In this document: positions 12,878-16,675 of the stretch, in pieces | Position numbering within the stretch: position 1 is the stretch's first letter | How the letters are laid out: every line of letters begins with the position of its first letter | Origin: Opitutia bacterium | Lineage (GTDB): Bacteria; Verrucomicrobiota; Verrucomicrobiae; Opitutales; UBA953 | Length of the DNA stretch: 16,675 nucleotides | Direction: 5' to 3' | Assembly (NCBI GenBank): GCA_947465345.1 | Contig: CANHZL010000023.1 | Coordinates: forward strand, 1 to 16,675 | The notes under the pieces: generated by a model | Databases searched by the model: none | Told to the model about the DNA's origin: nothing | The model's input: the letters and a program-made list of their open reading frames with translations, nothing else | Translations under genes and position numbers: made by a program

Positions 12878-15867
12878 TCCGAGAGCGTCTCGATGACTTC
12901 CCAGCCTTCGTCGCGGACAAGCGCCTCGGCCTTCTTCCACTTCAGGTCCTGAGTCTCAGGGCCCTTGCGGATGCGGACGACGGCGTTGCGGCCGATTTTC
13001 GGAGCCAACCGGCGGAAAGGTTCGGGCTTCGGCGCGTTGGCCGGGCTCGTCTGCGTTTCAACGTCGGTACCAGGTTCGGCGGGGCCGGTGGCCTTGGCCA
13101 GACCTTGGGCGCGACGCATCAGGCCTTCGAGGGCTTCCATCGAGGTCGCCGTACGGAAGAGGCCGGAGCACGTGTCGGTGCGCAGCTGCTGCATGAGGCG
13201 TTCGAAGGCCTTGAAGGCCTCGGCCTTGTACTCGTTGAGGGGATCCTTCTGCGCGTAGGAGCGTAGGCTGACGCCGCGACGGAGGTCTTCCATCTCGGTG
13301 AGGTGGTTCTGCCAGTTGCGGTCGATGGCGCGCAGGAGCACGTTGCGTTCGAGGTACTGCAGGATGTCAGGCGACTCGTGTTCTTCGCGGCCGATTTGCA
13401 GGGCGCGGACGCGATCCGTGGCGAGGAGCGTCACCTGGGCCTTGGTGCGGGCGAGGATATCCTCGAGGTCGATCCGCATGTGGAAGGCGGTGATGTACCA
13501 ATAGATGAAGGCCTCGGCGGCGCGACGATCGGCTTCGCCTTCGGGGTCGGGGAATACGACGTCGAGGCGTTCTTCGATCTCTTCTTCGACGATATTCAGG
13601 ATGGTCTGGCGGCTATCGATGGCCTTGAGGGCACGGTTACGCAGGCCGTAGACAATCTGGCGCTGCTGATTGAGTACGTCGTCGTACTGCAGCAGACGCT
13701 TGCGCATCGAGTAGTTCTGGCCTTCGACGCGCTTCTGGGCGGTGCCGATGGAGCGGTTGAGGAGCGGGTGCTCGAGGGGTTCGCCTTCCTTGAAGGACTT
13801 CTCGAGCAGCGAGGAGATGATGCCCGCGTTCGAGAACAGGCGCATCAGGTCGTCCTCGAGGGAGACCAGGAAGCGGGAACGACCAGGGTCGCCTTGGCGG
13901 GAACAGCGGCCGCGGAGCTGGCGGTCGACGCGGCGGACTTCATGGCGCTCGGTGGCGAGGACATAGAGGCCGCCCAATTCGCGGATGCCTTCGCCCAGTT
14001 TGATATCGGTACCGCGGCCTGCCATGTTGGTGGCGATCGTCACCGCGCCAGACTGGCCGGCCATCGAGATGATGTCGGCTTCGGCTTCGTGGTGCTTGGC
14101 GTTGAGGATCTTGTGCGGGACCTTGGCCATCGCGAGCATGCGGCCCAGGGTCTCGGAGGCTTCGACGGAGGCGGTGCCGACGAGGACGGGCTGGCCGCGC
14201 TTGTGGGCTTCGGCGATTTCCTTGATGGCGAACTGGTACTTCTCCTTACGGGTCTTGAAGACGATGTCGTTGTCGTCGGAGCGGATGCACGGACGGTGCG
14301 TCGGGATGGCGACGACCGTTAGGCGGTAGATATCGTGGAACTCGGAAGCTTCGGTCTCGGCAGTGCCGGTCATGCCCGCGAGCTTCTGGTACATGCGGAA
14401 ATAGTTCTGGATCGTGATCGTCGCGTAGGTCTTGTTCTCCTTTTCGAGAGCGACGCCTTCCTTGGCTTCGACGGCCTGGTGAAGGCCATCGGACCAGCGG
14501 CGTCCTTCCATGATGCGTCCGGTATTTTCGTCGACGATTTTCACCTTACCCTCGTGGACGACGTATTGCTTATCCTTTTCGTAAAGCGTGTAGGCCTTGA
14601 GCAGCTGCCCGATGGCGTGGATGTCCTCGGAGACGAGGGCGTAGGCGCTCTCGGCTTCCGTGCGGAGTTCGGCGCGGCGTTCCGGGGTGAGGGACTCGTC
14701 GCGGTCGAGTTCAACGTAGCGGGTCGGCAGGTCAGGCAGCACGAACGCATCGGGTTCGCCGGGGCGGAGCGTGTCGCGTCCGAGCTGGGAAAGGTCGGAC
14801 TCGTGGTTGCGTTCGCTGACGGCGAAGTAGAGGCGTTCCTTCAGGTGGAAGCGGCGGTCCTTCTCGATTTCGGAGGCGAGTACGCCTTCGTGTTTCTCGA
14901 GCAGCTTACGCCAGCGGCCGTTCTCCATGAGGCGGAGGAAGATGCGGTTGCGCGGCATGCCGTGGGCGGCGAGCCAGAGTTTATCAAGGCTGTCGGCGGA
15001 AGGCTCCTTATCTTCGCCGACCTTTTCGAGTTCCTCGCGGGCCTCGTTGATGAGGCGGGTGACGAGGCGGATCTGCAGTTCGACTAGGCCGGCAACCGGC
15101 TGGCGAAGGCGGGGGAAGGCCGGTTCGCGTTCTTCGGCGGCCGGTCCGGAAATGATCAACGGCGTGCGGGCTTCGTCGATCAGGATGGAATCGATTTCGT
15201 CGACGATGCAGAAGTAGTGTTCGCGCTGGACCTGCTCGTCGGGCGAGAGGGCCATGCCGTTGTCGCGTAGGTAGTCGAAGCCGAATTCAGAAGCGGTGCC
15301 GTAGGTGATGTCGCAGCCGTAGGCGGCCTTACGTTCGTCGCCGGGCATCTGGTTCTGGATGCAACCGACCGTCAGGCCGAGCCAGCGGAAGAGGTGACCC
15401 ATCCATTCCGAGTCGCGACGGGCGAGGTAGTCATTGACCGTGACTAGCTGGCAGTTCTTGCCGGTCAGGGCGTTGAGGTAGAGGGGCAGGGTGGCGACGA
15501 GGGTCTTGCCTTCGCCGGTCGCCATTTCGGCGATTTTGTTCTGATGGAGGGCGATGCCACCGACGAGCTGGACGTCGAAATGCACCATCTCCCAGACCTG
15601 CTCGTGTTCGCACACGATGGCCTTGGTGCCGCAGAGGCGGCGGGCGGCGTTCTTGACCACCGCGAAGGCCTCGGGGAGGAGGGCGTCGAGGGATTCGCCC
15701 TTGGCGTGGCGATTCTTGAACTCCTCGGTCTTGGCGCGGAGCTGCTCGTCCGAGAGTTTCTGGTACTCGGTCTCGAGGATATTGATCCGCTTAACCAGGG
15801 GTGCGCACTTACGGAGGAACCTCCGGTGGTGGCTGCCCGCGAAGAGCTTGAGGATGCTGAGAAACAT
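12874..15867 (-). CDS. secA: preprotein translocase ATPase SecA
   Basis: ATP-driven motor that pushes unfolded proteins through SecYEG. At 997 residues it is longer than the roughly 900 of E. coli SecA. Visible: Walker A MATGEGKT (115-122), VTVNDYLARRD (143-152), YGTASEFGFDYLRDN (189-203), Walker B IVDEIDSILIDEARTPLIISG (221-241), VHEGKVKIVDENTGR, RRWSDGLHQAVEAKEG, MTGTAETEASEF, TNMAGRGTDIKLG, and ERHEVRRVDRQLRGRCSRQGDPG. Extra length lies partly in the preprotein-binding region. The usual C-terminal zinc finger (CxCxnCH/C) is absent; the tail keeps IGRN (about 958-961) but continues as AVVRIRKGPETQDLKWKK. ATG 15867 (MFLSILKLF) is preferred over TTG 15891, which would add eight residues (MLPLAPGP). 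Its TGA overlaps lnt as ATGA. Confidence 0.97.
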   Translation of the reverse strand: MFLSILKLFAGSHHRRFLRKCAPLVKRINILETEYQKLSDEQLRAKTEEFKNRHAKGESLDALLPEAFAVVKNAARRLCGTKAIVCEHEQVWEMVHFDVQLVGGIALHQNKIAEMATGEGKTLVATLPLYLNALTGKNCQLVTVNDYLARRDSEWMGHLFRWLGLTVGCIQNQMPGDERKAAYGCDITYGTASEFGFDYLRDNGMALSPDEQVQREHYFCIVDEIDSILIDEARTPLIISGPAAEEREPAFPRLRQPVAGLVELQIRLVTRLINEAREELEKVGEDKEPSADSLDKLWLAAHGMPRNRIFLRLMENGRWRKLLEKHEGVLASEIEKDRRFHLKERLYFAVSERNHESDLSQLGRDTLRPGEPDAFVLPDLPTRYVELDRDESLTPERRAELRTEAESAYALVSEDIHAIGQLLKAYTLYEKDKQYVVHEGKVKIVDENTGRIMEGRRWSDGLHQAVEAKEGVALEKENKTYATITIQNYFRMYQKLAGMTGTAETEASEFHDIYRLTVVAIPTHRPCIRSDDNDIVFKTRKEKYQFAIKEIAEAHKRGQPVLVGTASVEASETLGRMLAMAKVPHKILNAKHHEAEADIISMAGQSGAVTIATNMAGRGTDIKLGEGIRELGGLYVLATERHEVRRVDRQLRGRCSRQGDPGRSRFLVSLEDDLMRLFSNAGIISSLLEKSFKEGEPLEHPLLNRSIGTAQKRVEGQNYSMRKRLLQYDDVLNQQRQIVYGLRNRALKAIDSRQTILNIVEEEIEERLDVVFPDPEGEADRRAAEAFIYWYITAFHMRIDLEDILARTKAQVTLLATDRVRALQIGREEHESPDILQYLERNVLLRAIDRNWQNHLTEMEDLRRGVSLRSYAQKDPLNEYKAEAFKAFERLMQQLRTDTCSGLFRTATSMEALEGLMRRAQGLAKATGPAEPGTDVETQTSPANAPKPEPFRRLAPKIGRNAVVRIRKGPETQDLKWKKAEALVRDEGWEVIETLSE

Positions 15868-15919
15868 GGGTCCGGGAGCGAGAGGTAGCAAACCCCGACC
15901 CCACCCCCCGGGGCAAGCC

Positions 15920-15925
15920 TTGACT
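15920..15925 (+). promoter_or_regulatory. possible -35 box (TTGACT) upstream of trxB
   Basis: TTGACT lies 71 bases before the trxB ATG, in the 123-base divergent region between secA and trxB. No strong -10 box is seen at 16-18 bases. A CCGC-CTT-GCGG hairpin follows at 15948-15958. Confidence 0.3.
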
Positions 15926-15977
15926 CGGGTTGTTCACATCGGGTTTTCCGCCTTGCGGCTGTGCTCCCGCCCTCAAG

Positions 15978-15992
15978 ATGGGACATACCCAT
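15978..15992 (+). promoter_or_regulatory. inverted repeat covering the trxB start codon
   Basis: ATGGG ACATA CCCAT is a perfect 5-bp stem with a 5-base loop whose 3' arm contains the first two bases of the trxB ATG. In the mRNA it could hide the start codon. The ATG at 15978 is out of frame with trxB and meets a stop after six codons. Confidence 0.35.
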
Positions 15993-16675
15993 GGCTGAAA
16001 ACGTCCTTATCCTCGGCACCGGCTGCGCCGGCCTGACCGCCGCGATCTACGCCGCCCGCGCCGGCCTCACTCCGTTGGTGCTCGAAGGCGGCCAGCCTGG
16101 CGGCCAGCTGACCACGACCTCCGAGGTCGAGAACTTCCCGGGCTTCGTCCACGGCGTCGACGGCAACGAGCTCATCACGAACATGAAGGGCCAAGCCGAG
16201 CGCTTCGGCGCGAAGTTCGCCTGGGACCGCATCGACTCCGTCGACTTCTCCGGCCCGATCAAGAAACTCAAGGGCAGCGAAGCCACTTACGAAGCCAAGG
16301 CTGTGATCATCGCCACCGGCGCCTCGCCCCGCCTCCTCGGCATCCCCGGCGAAAAGAAATATTACGGCGGCAACGGCGTGACCACCTGCGCGACCTGCGA
16401 CGGCGCGTTCTATCGCAATGTCCCGGTCGCCGTCGTCGGTGGCGGTGACTCCGCCTGCGAAGAAGCCCTCTTCCTCACCCGCTTCGCCTCCAAGGTCTAT
16501 CTCGTGCATCGTCGCGACAGCTTCCGCGCTTCCGAAATCATGGTGCAGCGCGTGAAGAACCACGAGAAGATCGAGCTCGTCCTCAATGTCTCTCCGACCG
16601 AGATCCTCGGCGACGAGAAGGTGCACACCCTGCGCGTCATCGAGAAGTCCGGCGCCGTCCGTGACCTCGGCGTAA
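15991..16675 (+). CDS. trxB: thioredoxin reductase (3' end beyond window)
   Basis: FAD enzyme that uses NADPH to reduce thioredoxin in the cytoplasm. 228 codons are present of an expected roughly 310; the gene runs off the right edge without a stop. Features: FAD-binding [18 protein letters not shown] (8-25), [20 protein letters not shown] (33-52), ATGAS (108-112), the redox-active CATC (133-136) in [10 protein letters not shown], the NADPH-binding [11 protein letters not shown] (149-159), and HRRDSFRAS (173-181). The GxGxxG motif is intact although its fourth residue is Cys instead of the common Pro. The ATG at 15991 is set by the family N-terminus; there is no Shine-Dalgarno sequence and the start codon lies in a small inverted repeat. 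The gene is divergent from secA. Confidence 0.96.
   Translation, partial: MAENVLILGTGCAGLTAAIYAARAGLTPLVLEGGQPGGQLTTTSEVENFPGFVHGVDGNELITNMKGQAERFGAKFAWDRIDSVDFSGPIKKLKGSEATYEAKAVIIATGASPRLLGIPGEKKYYGGNGVTTCATCDGAFYRNVPVAVVGGGDSACEEALFLTRFASKVYLVHRRDSFRASEIMVQRVKNHEKIELVLNVSPTEILGDEKVHTLRVIEKSGAVRDLGV

Noticed and set aside
13303..14322. 339-codon open frame on the plus strand opposite secA
   Set aside because: It mirrors conserved SecA coding sequence; its protein is a Val/Asp/Gly-rich shadow without any recognisable motif.
14335..15087. 250-codon open frame on the plus strand opposite secA
   Set aside because: Same reason: antisense shadow of secA with biased composition.
15973..16626. 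217-codon open frame on the minus strand opposite trxB
   Set aside because: trxB on the plus strand has all expected motifs; the antisense product is Ala/Asp/Gly-rich and has no domain.
1..16675. Search for mobile elements, defence systems, CRISPR, tRNA or biosynthetic cluster
   Set aside because: Genes are packed with consistent composition and codon use, and no transposase, integrase, direct-repeat array or tRNA-like fold was seen. The nuclease-helicase could be mistaken for a defence gene, but its coupling to recO favours repair.

Overview
This is a 16.7 kb, high-GC, densely coded stretch of bacterial chromosome made of housekeeping and cell-envelope genes. I see no tRNA, rRNA, CRISPR array, insertion sequence or phage gene. 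The gene set points to a diderm bacterium: a Lol-type lipoprotein exporter, apolipoprotein N-acyltransferase, an enlarged SecA and a DUF502 membrane protein. Verrucomicrobiota, perhaps Opitutae, is my best guess. It rests on general protein style (the GMDRVFEIGRVFRNEG form of LysRS, the long SecA without a zinc finger, the GTGCAGL form of TrxB) and not on a database comparison. Shine-Dalgarno sequences are rare, which fits that group.

Layout. Positions 60-3439 (+) form a tight operon: lysS, a LolC/LolE-type permease (TTG start, 10 bases after lysS) and the LolD ATPase (overlapping the permease). A nitroreductase follows (3478-4128, +) and its stop codon touches that of the convergent gene. 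Positions 4129-7714 (-) read, in transcription order, DUF502 membrane protein, compact RecO and a large nuclease-helicase. RecO and the helicase overlap as TGATG. A divergent exported SOUL-family protein (7805-8350, +) ends stop-to-stop against pyrD (8351-9406, -). An unrecognised acidic protein (9517-10281, +) converges on an exported aspartyl protease with two retropepsin-like lobes (10288-11166, -). secA and lnt (15867 down to 11264, -) are joined by an ATGA overlap. Divergent to secA, trxB begins at 15991 (+) and runs off the window.

Functional themes. Lipoprotein biogenesis recurs: SecA exports the precursor, Lnt completes N-acylation, and the LolC/E-LolD pair extracts mature lipoproteins from the inner membrane. 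DNA repair is represented by RecO coupled to a PD-(D/E)XK nuclease fused to an XPD/DinG-like helicase. That helicase lacks the cysteines that normally hold the 4Fe-4S cluster. The rest is translation (LysRS), pyrimidine synthesis (PyrD) and redox balance (TrxB, nitroreductase).

The points I consider most worth checking are the cluster-less nuclease-helicase and its coupling to RecO, the unknown acidic protein, the double-lobed protease, the zinc-finger-less SecA tail, two convergent gene pairs that both end in the palindrome TGATCA with no spacer, and a repeated promoter geometry suggesting leaderless mRNAs. I did not find a clear new multi-gene defence or biosynthetic system.
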